A DNA stretch of 64,000 nt from positions 310,001 to 374,000 of the forward strand of contig NZ_JAHZSU010000001.1 in assembly GCF_019457945.1 (NCBI RefSeq), given 5' to 3'. This document shows positions 1-9,821 of this stretch, piece after piece. Under the pieces are notes generated by a model. The model saw nothing but the letters and a program-made list of their open reading frames with translations, had not been told where the DNA came from and did not search any database. Position 1 is the stretch's first letter; each line of letters starts with the position of its first letter. The position numbers and the translations under genes are program-made. Source of the stretch: Ornithinimicrobium laminariae (GTDB lineage Bacteria; Actinomycetota; Actinomycetes; Actinomycetales; Dermatophilaceae).

Positions 1-104
1 GGCAACCTTCCGCGACAACTCGCCTGTAGTTCACTCAATGTTCACCTTCTCAAGAGACCTGCGCTACTCTAAGATGAACGCAAGGTAAACAAAAGGTGGA
101 CACC

Positions 105-275
105 ATGGATACACAGAGAGTAGTTGTGAGCCAATTTCCTCAGCCTGACCGCTCCCCCGTTCTGACATGGGTGCCTGTGACGCGCCCCGATGGCCGCATC
201 AAGATGGAGATGCGTTGGCTTACCGGCAGCCCTTCGACTGCCCGCACAGCGCATCGCTATGGGGAAGCCGCCTAA
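105..275 (+). CDS. Small conserved-looking hypothetical protein (56 aa)
   Basis: I do not recognise this protein with certainty. The reading frame starts with ATG eight or so bases after a good ribosome binding site (AAAGGTGG) and ends in TAA at 273-275. The product is hydrophilic and includes WVPVTRPDGRIKMEMRW in its middle. Short actinobacterial proteins with a similar tryptophan-proline, Asp-Gly-Arg and Met-Glu-x-x-Trp pattern are familiar to me, but I cannot name a function. There is no signal peptide or membrane segment. It faces the glycine-rich gene and shares a long hairpin terminator with it. A weak promoter-like TACTCT lies near 65-70. The clear Shine-Dalgarno sequence is the main reason to believe it. 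Confidence 0.6.
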   Translation: MDTQRVVVSQFPQPDRSPVLTWVPVTRPDGRIKMEMRWLTGSPSTARTAHRYGEAA

Positions 276-284
276 CCCTGATCT

Positions 285-338
285 ACACAAGCAGTGTGGG
301 GCCCATCGCTTACGCGATGCGGCCCCACACTGCTGTGT
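285..338. terminator. Very long hairpin between convergent genes
   Basis: Bases 290-303 pair perfectly with 321-334 (14 bp). Inside, 304-309 pairs with 314-319 around a TTAC loop, leaving only base 320 unpaired. With one bulged A, 285-288 also pairs with 335-338. It lies between the 3' ends of two convergent genes, so it probably terminates both, although no strong T-tract follows on either strand. Confidence 0.75.
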
Positions 339-343
339 GTGCG

Positions 344-1462
344 TTACCCCCAGGACAGCGTCACTGATCCGCTGGCACCAGCGTTGGTGTTGCGGGTGCC
401 GAGACCTTGAGTCGTGGTTATGTAGGTCACGCCGGTCCTGGGGCCGACAAAGCTACTACCGCCACCACCACCGCTGCCGGCATAGTGCCCTGCGCCCTGA
501 GATGCCGCAGCGTAGGTGATGCCACCCGCGCCTCCGCCGGCGTAACCGCCCCCGCCAGCACCCGGCGTGTGCCGGTCCTCCCACGGGTTTAGCCCCCAAG
601 AGGCTGGCGTGTTGTAGCTCGTCTGGGTGGAATTAGCACCATTGCCTCCACCGTTACTACCTGTGCCGTTGTTGCTACCCGCGTTGCCGACTTGGAACGC
701 ACTCCTGCTGGTGGAACCAGTGGATGTGCCTGTTGCTGTTCCATTGGAAGCACCCGCACCACCTGTTGTGCCAGCGGCACTCGAACCCCTACCGATCGTG
801 GCAATCTGCGTGATGAAGCCGTAGTCGACTCGAGACGAGGCAGCGCCAGCCAGTTGAACGGGCGCGTTGCCGCCATCCGCACCAACAACCTGCGCAGTTG
901 CCCCACCATTGACGGATCCAAAGGCTGTGGACGAGATGGAGCCGCAGCCTCCGCCACCACCGCCGGCCACCACAATTGGAGCGTTCGAGCCCAGCGCGCC
1001 CAGCAAGATAGCCGACCCTGCGCCGCCGCCCCCACGGCTACCGCCAGGACCGGTCGTTTGACTGCCCTTGGTCGCGGTGCCCCCGTTGCCATAGCCAACC
1101 CCACCGGCTGCGGTCGCATCGGAGTTCGTCCGTGCTCCGCCGCCACCGGCAATGACTGTGAGCGTCGACGAGCCAGAGCCAGCTATCACAAACTCACCAG
1201 TGATGCTGGCACCTGCCCCGCCAGTGCGGCCTCCACCACCACCCACCACGGTGTAGCGGATCGCGCAACCCTGCGGAACCGACACGGTCGTCGCGGTCCC
1301 GACCGTACCAAAAAAGAAGCCAGTCGTGGCGCAAGCGTTGGCGCTCTGCGCCTGGGCCGGAACTGCGGCGGCAATGGCGACAGCTGGCACGGCCCAAGCT
1401 GCACCAGTCACTAGGCGTCGCCGGCTCGGCATTGCATTTATCGGGCTTTTCTCTGGACTCAT
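344..1462 (-). CDS. Tat-exported glycine-rich protein
   Basis: This is a secreted structural or surface protein of unknown role. The first 40 residues from the chosen ATG contain SRRRLVTGAAWAVPAVAIAA followed by a PAQAQSA cleavage region, which is the twin-arginine type of signal common in Micrococcales exported proteins. The rest (about 330 residues) is dominated by Gly, Ala, Ser and Thr, with repeated GGGG and GGAG blocks, few charges and isolated Cys residues. It looks like bacterial glycine-rich beta-structured proteins. No sortase motif or membrane anchor is seen at the C-terminus, which ends in GSVTLSWG. The frame is open up to 1576. ATG at 1462 or 1432 is more likely than that upstream codon because both place the Arg pair near the N-terminus; neither has a strong ribosome binding site. 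Confidence 0.75.
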   Translation of the reverse strand: MSPEKSPINAMPSRRRLVTGAAWAVPAVAIAAAVPAQAQSANACATTGFFFGTVGTATTVSVPQGCAIRYTVVGGGGGRTGGAGASITGEFVIAGSGSSTLTVIAGGGGARTNSDATAAGGVGYGNGGTATKGSQTTGPGGSRGGGGAGSAILLGALGSNAPIVVAGGGGGGCGSISSTAFGSVNGGATAQVVGADGGNAPVQLAGAASSRVDYGFITQIATIGRGSSAAGTTGGAGASNGTATGTSTGSTSRSAFQVGNAGSNNGTGSNGGGNGANSTQTSYNTPASWGLNPWEDRHTPGAGGGGYAGGGAGGITYAAASQGAGHYAGSGGGGGSSFVGPRTGVTYITTTQGLGTRNTNAGASGSVTLSWG

Positions 1463-1760
1463 GAAGAAAAGCCTAAAAGCGAAGCCGCCGAAAGCGAAAC
1501 CGAAGCTGGATTTCGCTCCCAAGCGGTGATACCTATAGCCTCTTTTTTTGCATCCGGAAAGGCGCACAAGATGCATATCCCTACAGACACAACAATATTC
1601 GATTCTCTATGTAAATTTATTCATATTCCGCGTTTGAGCCGACAACAATCTGCGCTTGCCAGCAAAGCCACTTCCTCAGGCGGGTGCCGTCGGCTGAGTG
1701 AAACGTTCGAAGACTGACCGTGGCGGTGCCATGACACCACTCTTTTAGCGGTACAACGGA

Positions 1761-1800
1761 AAGGGTCGGCACCCCTCATAACTGAGGAATGCCGACCCTT
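1761..1800 (-). terminator. Hairpin downstream of pnp
   Basis: AAGGGTCGGCA at 1761-1771 pairs with TGCCGACCCTT at 1790-1800, and a small CCTC/GAGG stem lies in the loop. It starts 18 bases after the pnp stop codon. The roughly 300 bases from here to the glycine-rich gene start hold only that gene's upstream region. Confidence 0.8.
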
Positions 1801-1817
1801 AGCCAACTGCGGCGAGA

Positions 1818-4259
1818 TTAACTCTCGTCGGAGCCGTTCGAGTTGTCATCCGACTTCTCACCGTTGCCGCCACGACCACGGCCACCGCGACGACGACGCT
1901 GGCGACGCGGACGTTCGCCTCCGTTGTCGTCACTGCCGTTGTCGTCACTGCCGTTGTCGTCGCCTTCGGCATCGTCGTCTGAGGCAGCCTCATCGGCAAC
2001 AGGGGCTGGAGCCGCTGCTGCAGCCTCAGGCGCTGCCTGCTCGGCCGAAACCGACTCAGCAGGTGTCTCGTCGGCCACAACTGCGCCCAAGGAGAGCTTG
2101 CCGCGCGGGTCGATCTCCTTCAGCTCAACCTGAACCTTTTGGCCGATTGACAGCACGTCTTCGACAGCGTCGATGCGCTTGCCGCCGACAAGCTTGCGGA
2201 TCTCAGAGATGTGCAGCAGGCCGTCCTTGCCGGGCAGCAAGGAGATGAAGGCACCAAAGGTGGTGGTCTTCACGACCGTGCCCAGGAAGCGCTCGCCGAC
2301 CTCAGGCATCTGCGGGTTGGCAATCGCGTTGACCGCGTTGCGTGCCGCTTCGGCCGAAGGACCGTCGGTTGCGCCGATGTAGACGGTGCCGTCGTCTTCG
2401 ATGGCAATGTCGGCGCCGGTGTCTTCCTGGATCTGCTTGATCATCTTGCCCTTCGGGCCAATGACCTCACCGATCTTGTCGACGGGGACCTTGACGGCTA
2501 TAACGCGAGGAGCGAAGGGGCTCATCTCGTCGGGCTCGTCGATGGCCTCGTTCATGACATCCAGGATGTGCATGCGAGCGTCACGGGCCTGCGTCAAAGC
2601 GCCACCCAGCACCGAGGCGGGGATGCCGTCGAGCTTGGTGTCGAGCTGGATGGCCGTGACGAACTCACGGGTGCCAGCAACCTTGAAGTCCATGTCACCG
2701 AAGGCGTCTTCGGCGCCGAGGATGTCGGTCAGTGCGGCATACTGCGTCTCGCCGTCGACCTCATCGGTGACCAAGCCCATCGCGATGCCGGCAACGGGAG
2801 CGCGCAGCGGCACACCAGCGTTGTAGAGCGACATGGTCGATGCGCAAACCGAGCCCATGGACGTCGAGCCGTTGGAGCTCAATGCCTCAGAGACCTGACG
2901 GATCGCGTAGGGGAACTCTTCACGCGAGGGCAGCACGGGCATCAGGGCGCGCTCAGCAAGTGCGCCGTGGCCGATTTCGCGACGCTTGGGGCTGCCGACA
3001 CGACCGGTCTCACCGGTGCTGTAGGGCGGGAAGTTGTAGTTGTGCATGTAGCGCTTGCGGGTCACCGGCGAAAGGGTGTCCAGCTGCTGCTCCATCCGCA
3101 ACATGTTCAGGGTGGTGACACCCATGATCTGGGTCTCGCCGCGCTCGAAGATGGCCGAACCGTGCGTGCGCGGGATGACCTCGACCTCTGCGGACAGGGC
3201 ACGGATGTCTGCCAAGCCACGGCCGTCGATGCGGACCTTGTCGCGCAGGATGCGCTGACGGATCTGCGCCTTCTGCACGGAGCGGTAAGCAGCCGACAGT
3301 TCCTTCTCGCGGCCTTCAAATGTTGCACCTTCGCCAGCGAGGGACTCGACCATGTTGGCTTTAATCTCGTCGATGCGCGCTTCACGCTCCGACTTGCCAG
3401 CGATCTGCAGGGCAGCGCCCAAGTCAGCGGCAACAGCGGACTCAACGGCAGCCAGTGCGTCGTCCTGGTAGTCGAGGAAGCGTGGGAAGTCCTGCACTTC
3501 CTTGGCCGACTGGCTAGCGAGCTCGCTCTGAGCGGCGCACAGTGCTGCAATGAAGGTCTTGGATGCTTCCAAGCCCTCGGCAACAACGTCTTCGGTCGGA
3601 GCCTGCTTGCCCTGGTTCTTGACCAGGTCCCAGGTGGCTTCGGTGGACTCGGCCTCAACCATCATGATGGCGACATCGTCCTTGACCACACGGCCAGCGA
3701 CGACCATGTCGAAAGTGGAACGCTCAGCGTCGCTGAAGTTGGGGAAGGCAACCCACTGACCATCGATCAGCGAGATGCGGACGGCACCGATCGGGCCGCT
3801 GAAAGGCAGACCCGAAATTTGAGTGGAAGCCGAAGCAGCGTTGATAGCAACAACGTCGTACTGGTGGTCGGGGTTGAGCGACAGCACCGTGATGACGACC
3901 TGGACCTCGTTGCGCAGACCCGAAACAAAGCTCGGACGCAGTGGCCGGTCGATCAAACGACAGGTCAAGATGGCGTCGGTCGAGGGGCGACCCTCGCGAC
4001 GGAAGAAACTACCGGGGATCTTGCCCGCGGCATACATGCGCTCTTCGACATCCACCGTCAACGGGAAGAAGTCGAAGTGGTCCTTGGGGTGCTTGCCAGC
4101 CGCAGTGGTGGAAAGCAACATCGTGTCGTCATCCAGGTATGCGGTGACGGCTCCGTGGGCCTGCTTGGCCAGTCGGCCGGTCTCGAACCGGACAGTCCGG
4201 GTGCCGAACGAGCCATTGTCAATCGTGGCTTCGGCGAAATTGATCTCTGGACCCTCCAT
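1818..4259 (-). CDS. pnp: Polyribonucleotide nucleotidyltransferase (PNPase)
   Basis: This enzyme degrades RNA 3' to 5' with phosphate, and in Actinobacteria also makes RNA tails. The 813-residue product has the full family layout: a first RNase PH domain (about 14-145), an alpha-helical linker, a second RNase PH domain (about 345-480), a KH domain (about 590-648, with [11 protein letters not shown]) and an S1 domain (about 653-727, starting [17 protein letters not shown]). The last 80 residues are unusual: an Ala/Pro/Glu stretch, then acidic GSDDN repeats, then an arginine/glycine-rich block ([14 protein letters not shown]). ATG at 4259 is chosen over the 23-codon-longer frame because AAAAGGAGGA precedes it. 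It lies downstream of rpsO on the same strand, the usual arrangement. Confidence 0.97.
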   Translation of the reverse strand: MEGPEINFAEATIDNGSFGTRTVRFETGRLAKQAHGAVTAYLDDDTMLLSTTAAGKHPKDHFDFFPLTVDVEERMYAAGKIPGSFFRREGRPSTDAILTCRLIDRPLRPSFVSGLRNEVQVVITVLSLNPDHQYDVVAINAASASTQISGLPFSGPIGAVRISLIDGQWVAFPNFSDAERSTFDMVVAGRVVKDDVAIMMVEAESTEATWDLVKNQGKQAPTEDVVAEGLEASKTFIAALCAAQSELASQSAKEVQDFPRFLDYQDDALAAVESAVAADLGAALQIAGKSEREARIDEIKANMVESLAGEGATFEGREKELSAAYRSVQKAQIRQRILRDKVRIDGRGLADIRALSAEVEVIPRTHGSAIFERGETQIMGVTTLNMLRMEQQLDTLSPVTRKRYMHNYNFPPYSTGETGRVGSPKRREIGHGALAERALMPVLPSREEFPYAIRQVSEALSSNGSTSMGSVCASTMSLYNAGVPLRAPVAGIAMGLVTDEVDGETQYAALTDILGAEDAFGDMDFKVAGTREFVTAIQLDTKLDGIPASVLGGALTQARDARMHILDVMNEAIDEPDEMSPFAPRVIAVKVPVDKIGEVIGPKGKMIKQIQEDTGADIAIEDDGTVYIGATDGPSAEAARNAVNAIANPQMPEVGERFLGTVVKTTTFGAFISLLPGKDGLLHISEIRKLVGGKRIDAVEDVLSIGQKVQVELKEIDPRGKLSLGAVVADETPAESVSAEQAAPEAAAAAPAPVADEAASDDDAEGDDNGSDDNGSDDNGGERPRRQRRRRGGRGRGGNGEKSDDNSNGSDES

Positions 4260-4380
4260 CGGGTCCTCCTTTTCTCTCATGCTCAGCACGGGGCATCGTC
4301 GTTGTGCCCGGCTGTTCTTCACCCTCAACGCTTAGCGCTGAGGCCTACCGTGCCCCGTTAGGGGCCCGATAGACGCAAGG

Positions 4381-4413
4381 AGCGACCCCCGGATGTGTTA
4401 TCCGGGAGTCGCT
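4381..4413 (-). terminator. Hairpin between rpsO and pnp
   Basis: AGCGAC and CCCGGAT pair with ATCCGGG and GTCGCT around a GTGTT loop, with one mismatch. It begins 17 bases after the rpsO stop. No long T-run follows, so it may be an attenuator or RNA-processing site between rpsO and pnp rather than a strong terminator. Confidence 0.55.
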
Positions 4414-4429
4414 TAGCCCTGCGAAGTAT

Positions 4430-4699
4430 TCAGCGGCGCAGACCGAGGCGCTTGATCAGCGAACGGTAGCGCTCAATGTCGGTCTCCTGCAGGTAACGCA
4501 GGAGGCGCTTGCGACGACCAACCAGGAGCAGCAGACCACGACGGCTGTGGTGGTCGTGCTTGTGCTCACGCGAGTGCTCGGTGAGGTCGCGGATGCGCTG
4601 GGTCAACAGGGCTACCTGGACCTCAGGCGAACCGGTGTCGCCCTCGGTGGTGGCGTATTCCTCGACGATTTTTTTCTTCACGGCGATGTCTAACCCCAT
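4430..4699 (-). CDS. rpsO: 30S ribosomal protein S15
   Basis: S15 binds 16S rRNA early in 30S subunit assembly. The product is 89 residues, the usual length, and carries the diagnostic segment [17 protein letters not shown] and the rRNA-binding region with [19 protein letters not shown]. It ends in [10 protein letters not shown] strong ribosome binding site (AAAGGAG) lies six bases before the ATG. The gene is followed by pnp on the same strand, as in most bacteria. Confidence 0.98.
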   Translation of the reverse strand: MGLDIAVKKKIVEEYATTEGDTGSPEVQVALLTQRIRDLTEHSREHKHDHHSRRGLLLLVGRRKRLLRYLQETDIERYRSLIKRLGLRR

Positions 4700-4839
4700 G
4701 GGCGACTCCTTTGATCTCGTTGCGCGGCGCGCCTGGGCATGTTCTCCAGGGCACTACAATCCGCGGCCGATCTAACGGCAGCCCTTAATCTAACAGTGCG
4801 CCTGCCCACGCCCCTAATCAGCGTGGGAGGCTAGGCCCC

Positions 4840-5559
4840 ATGGCCCCTGAAACCTTGAACGAAGACTGGCAAACAGCACTCTGCGTGGCTGCCCACCCAG
4901 ATGACCTTGAATACGGCTTGGCGGCTGGGGTCGCACGCTGGACGAGCCAAGGCAAAAAGATCACTTACCTCCTGGTCACCAGCGGCGAGGCGGGCATCGA
5001 CAGCATCCATCCAACTGAGGCAGGTCCGCTACGAGAGCAGGAGGAACGCGACGGTGCGGCTCTCGTCGGTGTTAACGAGATTACCTTCCTGGGTATGCCG
5101 GATGGCTCCCTGCAGCACGGCCTGCCACTGCGTCGTGCCATCGCCGCGGAAATTCGCCGCACGCGCCCCGATGCGGTCTTCACCTTGACTCACCGAGAGA
5201 CCTTCCCAGGCGGCGGGTTAAACCAAGCCGATCACCGCGCAGTCGGATTAGCCACGCTAGATGCTTGCGCCGACGCCGGAAACCGTTGGCTCTTCACTGA
5301 ACTCATGGACGAAGGGCTGGACCCTTGGCCTGGTGTTCGCCTACTGGCCTTTGCTGGCTCCACCGAAGCCAACCGCACTGTCGATGTCAGTGAGAGCTTT
5401 GATGACGGCGTTGCCTCGTTGGAAGCACACGCTCAATACCTGCAAGCCCTTGGCCCGGGCTACCCCACGCCGCGCAATCTCTTGCACGGGATGCTCGGCT
5501 CAGCCGATGACGCTGAACTTGGCGACTACACGCTGCGACTCGAAGCCTTTGACCGCTAG
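4840..5559 (+). CDS. PIG-L family N-deacetylase
   Basis: This is a zinc-dependent deacetylase of the LmbE/PIG-L family, whose members remove acetyl groups from GlcNAc-type substrates, including mycothiol precursors. The 239-residue protein has the N-terminal zinc motif AHPDD (residues 18-22) and a later histidine in NQADHRAVG, which fit the His-x-x-Asp-Asp and His metal ligands. No signal peptide or membrane segment is seen. GGGAGG precedes the ATG. The protein is shorter and simpler than MshB, and its substrate cannot be read from context, since it stands alone on the plus strand. Its TAG stop overlaps the stop of the convergent nei gene in one CTAG. Confidence 0.85.
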   Translation: MAPETLNEDWQTALCVAAHPDDLEYGLAAGVARWTSQGKKITYLLVTSGEAGIDSIHPTEAGPLREQEERDGAALVGVNEITFLGMPDGSLQHGLPLRRAIAAEIRRTRPDAVFTLTHRETFPGGGLNQADHRAVGLATLDACADAGNRWLFTELMDEGLDPWPGVRLLAFAGSTEANRTVDVSESFDDGVASLEAHAQYLQALGPGYPTPRNLLHGMLGSADDAELGDYTLRLEAFDR

Positions 5560-6404
5560 GTGCGACGCTGGCAATTTGCGCACCAAAAAAGATTGCGCCC
5601 AGCAACCACCTTTGTCTTGATGATTGAGCCGCAGCGGCTGCACCCCTTGCCCGTCTGCTTGTAGGCATACGGCTTGGGCCGCGGCGCGTTCACCCGTGCC
5701 GAGTCCCCCGACCCCAGGCCTAAAGCCTCCACTTTTGCTTCAACGGCGACCAACTGCTTTTCGTTGGTGATGATGCGTCCGGTCGCCACACCGACAGGCA
5801 TCATTCGCACCAAGTCATCCCAGATGACATCCCAGGTCTTGCGCTTGATGCGCTTGCCAGCAAAGAGCGGATTCACCTGGTGCCGGTGAAGCACCTCACT
5901 GCGATAAACATTGCCGATGCCAGCAACCACCGACTGGTCCATCAGCAACTCAGCGATGCTGCGATTGGCTCGATGGACCTTGGCCCACGCGACATCTGGG
6001 TCTGCTTCCGCGCGTAGCGGGTCGGGGCCCAGTTTGGCGATAACCGCCGACACTTCGTCGGGAGTAACCGTTGCGCAGACCATCGGACCGCGCAGATCAG
6101 CGACGGCGTCTGAGGTGGCCAGGCGCAGGCGCACCTGGCCAACCGGATCGGGCAGCAACTCCCCCAGCAAGGGATTGACACTGAACTTGCCGATCAGCCC
6201 GAGGTGGACATGGATGGACTTCTCGTCGGCAAATTCAATAAACAGTTGCTTGCCCCACGCACGGGCGGCCACAAATTTAGTTTGGTCTACCGTCGCGGCC
6301 CCCTCACTAAAACGCCCCTGCGGGCTGGTGACCTCGGGCTCTTCACCCGAGAAAGCAATGTTGAGGTCGCCCGCGAGGCGGTGAATAGTGTGGCCTTCTG
6401 GCAT
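5556..6404 (-). CDS. nei: Fpg/Nei family DNA glycosylase (endonuclease VIII type)
   Basis: This base-excision repair enzyme removes oxidised bases and nicks the DNA strand. The 282-residue product starts MPEGHTIHRLA; after Met removal, Pro1 is the catalytic nucleophile and the following Glu takes part in catalysis. A helix-two-turn-helix region follows, with DQSVVAGIGNVYRSEVLHRH. The C-terminus carries a zinc finger (CSRCGS and FWCANCQ). The MPEGHT start resembles actinobacterial Nei1 more than Fpg. ATG at 6404 is certain because the proline must be residue 2; the 41 upstream codons in the open frame are not coding. It lies 91 bases after the ppc stop on the same strand. Confidence 0.93.
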   Translation of the reverse strand: MPEGHTIHRLAGDLNIAFSGEEPEVTSPQGRFSEGAATVDQTKFVAARAWGKQLFIEFADEKSIHVHLGLIGKFSVNPLLGELLPDPVGQVRLRLATSDAVADLRGPMVCATVTPDEVSAVIAKLGPDPLRAEADPDVAWAKVHRANRSIAELLMDQSVVAGIGNVYRSEVLHRHQVNPLFAGKRIKRKTWDVIWDDLVRMMPVGVATGRIITNEKQLVAVEAKVEALGLGSGDSARVNAPRPKPYAYKQTGKGCSRCGSIIKTKVVAGRNLFWCANCQRRT

Positions 6405-6495
6405 GCGAGAAGTATCCCGCACGCCCATGCGCGGTTCCGTGCCAGGGGTGCCTGTTGGCAACGCACTCATCCGGCACGAAACTGCGCATCGCGAC

Positions 6496-9237
6496 CTAGC
6501 CGGTGTTGCGCAGACCTGCCGCGACACCGTTCACCGTGATCAGCAGAGCGCGCTGAAGTTCCTGCACGTCATCGCCCACATCACCGGAACGCAGTCGACG
6601 CAACAACTCAACCTGCAGATACGAAATCGGATCCAGATACTGGTCGCGCACAGCGAGGGAACGCTGTAGGACAGGCTGTTCTGCCAAAATCGGCGATCCC
6701 GTTAACTCTTGCAATTCGGCGACGGTGATCTCAAACTCGGCCTTGATCGCTTCAAAGATGTGACGCAAGTCATCCGGCACCAGGGACTCGACGTAGTGCG
6801 CAGTGATATCCAAGTCGGTCTTGGCCACCGTCATCTCAACGTTGGAGATCACCGTTGCGAAGAACTGCCATTCCGCCAACATGGTCTTCAGCGTCTCGCC
6901 ATGGCCGGCTTCGCGGGCCGCCCGCAGCCCCGAGCCCACGCCATACCACCCCGGAATAATCTGACGGGTTTGAGTCCAACCAAAGACCCACGGGATGGCC
7001 CGCAGCCCGTCCAGACCCTTGCCCTGGTCGGGGCGTTTGCTCGGCCGCGAGCCAATGTTGAGAGCGCCCAGCTGGTCAACCGGGGTCGCTGCCACAAAGT
7101 ACGCAGGCAGGTCTTCGTTTTGGATGAGCTTGTTGTAGGCCTCAAACGCCGAGTCTGAGGCGAGGTCCATCACCGAGTTCCACTCAACGAGCTGCTCTTG
7201 AGTGGAACGTGCACCACGGTGCAGGGCAGTCGCGCGCAGCACGGCCGCCATCGACAGCTCAAGGTTTTCACTCGCGAGCGCTGGCAACGAGTATTTATCC
7301 GAGATAACTTCACCCTGTTCGGTGAACTTGATCTCGCCCTCCAGCACACCGGGAGGCTGCGCCAGAATCGCTTCGTAGGTGGGTCCACCGCCACGACCTA
7401 CTGAGCCACCACGGCCATGGAACAGCCGCAGACTCACGCCGTGCTTGGAAGCAACATCGCGCAAAGCACGCTGCGCCTGGTGGATCCCCCACTGGCTAGT
7501 CAGCACACCGGCCTGCTTGTTGGAGTCGGAGTAGCCGAGCATGACTTCCTGCACGTCACCGCGCAGACGCACCAACTCACGGTATGCCGGGTCGCTCAGC
7601 ATGCTGTCCACCAGCACTGCTGAGCCACGCAGCTCATCGATGGTCTCGAGCAACGGTGCGAAGCCGATGTGGGCGAATGCGCCTCCACCGTCAACGTCGC
7701 CCTGCAGGTCGAGGAGTCCAGCCTCGCGAGCCAACACAGCTGCCGCAAGCACGTCGTCTGGCCCCTGAGTCATCGAGATGATGTAGGTCTCGATGACCTC
7801 CGGCCCATAGGCCTCCACCGCATGCCTGATCTCATCAAAAACGGCTAGCGTCTGGGGTCGCTCCGCGGCCGGCGTGAGCAGTGGGCGACGTGATGCCAAC
7901 TCAGCAGCCAACACGTCAAAGCGGGTGGCGGCGTCCAGATCTGCATACGGAGCCGAGGTTTCGCTCACTGCGTCGATCATCGGGGCTAGCGCCTCGTGGT
8001 GCTTCTCGGCGTGCTCACGGATATCCAGTGTTGCCAGGTGCAGACCAGTGCCAGCCAGTGTTTGCATGGCCCGCGAGAGTCGACCCTGAGCAACCAGGTC
8101 TCCCCCATTGTTGGACAACGACTCGGACACCACCAAGAGGTCATGCGCCAACTCGGCAGCCGCAGCGTAGTCGCGGCCTGGCTCATGCACCGTGCCTGCT
8201 TGGACACGCTTGCGGGTGTTGAGCAGTTTGGCCTTAACGCACGTGAGCTTGAGTCGGTAGGGCTCAGAGACGTTCAATTCCTTCACCCGCGGGTCAAGGC
8301 CGGGCAGGTTAATTAGGTCTGCCTCAAGAGAGTCGACCAGCGCCTCGTCGACGTCCACAATCACGGTCGACGACGAGATCTGCGAAATCAGCTTGTCGAC
8401 CAGCGAAAGCGCAACCTTGATCGCGTGATCGTTGTGCAGGCGCAGCACCTCGGCCGTGACAGCCGGAGTGACGAACGGGTTGCCATCGCGGTCACCGCCA
8501 ATCCAAGAGCCAAAACGCAACGGGGGCTTGGTGACGTCGGTCTCGACACCGTGCTCAGCCAGCAAGTCCGAGAGATCGCCCAGCATGTCGGGCAAAGTCG
8601 TGGTCAGAACTTCGTCCAGGTAGTACATCGCGTTCCGGGCTTCGTCCATGGGAGTCGGCCGAGTCTGACGCAACTCATCGGTCTGCCAGATGAGGTCGAT
8701 CAACTCACCCAGGTTCCGGTCCTGGCGACGACGGGCCTGCGTGCCCGCCTGCGTGTCCTGAGCCAACTCATCGGAGAGGTGGCGGATCTTGGTCAAAATC
8801 GAGCGGCGACTCGCCTCAGTCGGGTGGGCGGTGAAGACCGGGCGGATGTCTAGCTGCGCGATGGACTCGGCCAGCAGCTCTGGGCCTCCCTGAGCGACGA
8901 TGTCGTTCACGGTGCTGGTCAGCCAGCCCTCGGACTCTTCACGCATATTTAGCGTCCGCACCCGGTGCACCTGCTCGGCGGCGTTAGCCAAGTGGAAGAA
9001 GGCGGCAAATGCTCGCACGAGGTCGCGGGCCTGCTCCAACGGCAAGTCTGCCAGCAGGGTCCGAACATCCTCGGCAGCTTGGTGATCGCCGGCCTTGCTG
9101 GCCTTGGTGGACAGGCGAACAGCCTCAACCTGGTCAAGGAGTTCCTGGCCGTGGTGGCGCACCAAGGACTGGCCCAACAAGGTAGAAACCCGTCGGACGT
9201 CGGCGCGCAGTTCTGGACTGATGGGGTCATGGGTCAC
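6496..9237 (-). CDS. ppc: Phosphoenolpyruvate carboxylase
   Basis: The enzyme makes oxaloacetate from PEP and bicarbonate and so refills the TCA cycle. The 913-residue protein is full length. The catalytic His lies in [11 protein letters not shown] (His138), the catalytic Lys region is [10 protein letters not shown], the glycine loop is [18 protein letters not shown], and the protein ends in the conserved [12 protein letters not shown]. The start is GTG at 9237; the sequence before it (GTAGGTAGGG) gives only a moderate ribosome binding site. It is a single gene downstream of the ndk terminator. Confidence 0.97.
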   Translation of the reverse strand: MTHDPISPELRADVRRVSTLLGQSLVRHHGQELLDQVEAVRLSTKASKAGDHQAAEDVRTLLADLPLEQARDLVRAFAAFFHLANAAEQVHRVRTLNMREESEGWLTSTVNDIVAQGGPELLAESIAQLDIRPVFTAHPTEASRRSILTKIRHLSDELAQDTQAGTQARRRQDRNLGELIDLIWQTDELRQTRPTPMDEARNAMYYLDEVLTTTLPDMLGDLSDLLAEHGVETDVTKPPLRFGSWIGGDRDGNPFVTPAVTAEVLRLHNDHAIKVALSLVDKLISQISSSTVIVDVDEALVDSLEADLINLPGLDPRVKELNVSEPYRLKLTCVKAKLLNTRKRVQAGTVHEPGRDYAAAAELAHDLLVVSESLSNNGGDLVAQGRLSRAMQTLAGTGLHLATLDIREHAEKHHEALAPMIDAVSETSAPYADLDAATRFDVLAAELASRRPLLTPAAERPQTLAVFDEIRHAVEAYGPEVIETYIISMTQGPDDVLAAAVLAREAGLLDLQGDVDGGGAFAHIGFAPLLETIDELRGSAVLVDSMLSDPAYRELVRLRGDVQEVMLGYSDSNKQAGVLTSQWGIHQAQRALRDVASKHGVSLRLFHGRGGSVGRGGGPTYEAILAQPPGVLEGEIKFTEQGEVISDKYSLPALASENLELSMAAVLRATALHRGARSTQEQLVEWNSVMDLASDSAFEAYNKLIQNEDLPAYFVAATPVDQLGALNIGSRPSKRPDQGKGLDGLRAIPWVFGWTQTRQIIPGWYGVGSGLRAAREAGHGETLKTMLAEWQFFATVISNVEMTVAKTDLDITAHYVESLVPDDLRHIFEAIKAEFEITVAELQELTGSPILAEQPVLQRSLAVRDQYLDPISYLQVELLRRLRSGDVGDDVQELQRALLITVNGVAAGLRNTG

Positions 9238-9295
9238 GAATCAAACCCTACCTACACCAACGTGTCGCGCAGGTTACGCGGCGTCAATCGCCGAT

Positions 9296-9330
9296 AAAAA
9301 AGCGGGCCCGCGCACTCGGCGCGGACCCGC
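9296..9330 (-). terminator. Rho-independent terminator of ndk
   Basis: Bases 9302-9313 pair with 9319-9330 (12 bp, one mismatch). On the minus strand the stem is followed directly by TTTTTT (9301-9296). It lies between ndk and ppc, so the ileS-ndk series stops here. Confidence 0.9.
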
Positions 9331-9368
9331 ATACCTGCCAAATAAGGTGGCAGAAGGATGTCGTGATG

Positions 9369-9812
9369 CTACTCAGCGTGCTCTGGGAACCAGATGCTGA
9401 TCTCACGCGCTGCAGACTCGGGTGAGTCCGAGCCGTGGACGATGTTCTGTTGCACCTTCAGGCCCCAGTCGCGGCCCAGGTCGCCGCGAATGGTGCCCGG
9501 CGCCGCAGCGGTCGGGTCGGTTGCACCAGCCAACGAACGGAAAGCCGGGATGCAGGCGTCCCCTTCGATAATGACCGCAGCCAGCGGGCCAGATGACATA
9601 AAGTCAACCAGTGGCTGATAGAAGGGCTTGCCCTCGTGTTCGGCGTAGTGCGCAGCCAACTGCTCCTGCGTTGCCTCAACAATGCTCAGAGCAACGAGCC
9701 GGTAGCCCTTTGCCTCGATGCGCCGCAGGACTTCGCCGGTTAGACCGCGACGGTAGCCGTCGGGCTTGACCAGAACGAGGGAGTGCTGGGGGGTCTGGTT
9801 TGTTTCAGTCAC
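9369..9812 (-). CDS. ndk: Nucleoside diphosphate kinase
   Basis: The kinase balances NTP and dNTP pools by transferring phosphate from ATP. At 147 residues it has family length. The phosphorylated His lies in NIVHGSDSPESA, and other signatures are LVLVKPDGYRRG near the N-terminus and SGPLAAVIIEG. It ends WFPEHAE. It follows uppP closely (9 bases) and closes the series ileS-folC-DUF4233-uppP-ndk before a strong terminator. Confidence 0.97.
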   Translation of the reverse strand: MTETNQTPQHSLVLVKPDGYRRGLTGEVLRRIEAKGYRLVALSIVEATQEQLAAHYAEHEGKPFYQPLVDFMSSGPLAAVIIEGDACIPAFRSLAGATDPTAAAPGTIRGDLGRDWGLKVQQNIVHGSDSPESAAREISIWFPEHAE

Positions 9813-9821
9813 GGGGACAGC

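Noticed and set aside
589..1414. Overlapping long frames on both strands within the glycine-rich gene
   Set aside because: GC-rich codons for Gly, Ala and Ser open all frames; only the frame with the Tat signal is sensible.
1900..1975. Tandem GTCGTC/GTTGTC repeats read as a DNA repeat element or CRISPR
   Set aside because: They are the codons of the GSDDN-rich tail of PNPase, with no constant spacers.
2211..4361. A 716-codon open frame on the plus strand
   Set aside because: It is the antisense of pnp; high GC keeps the frame open. It shows no domain and no ribosome binding site.
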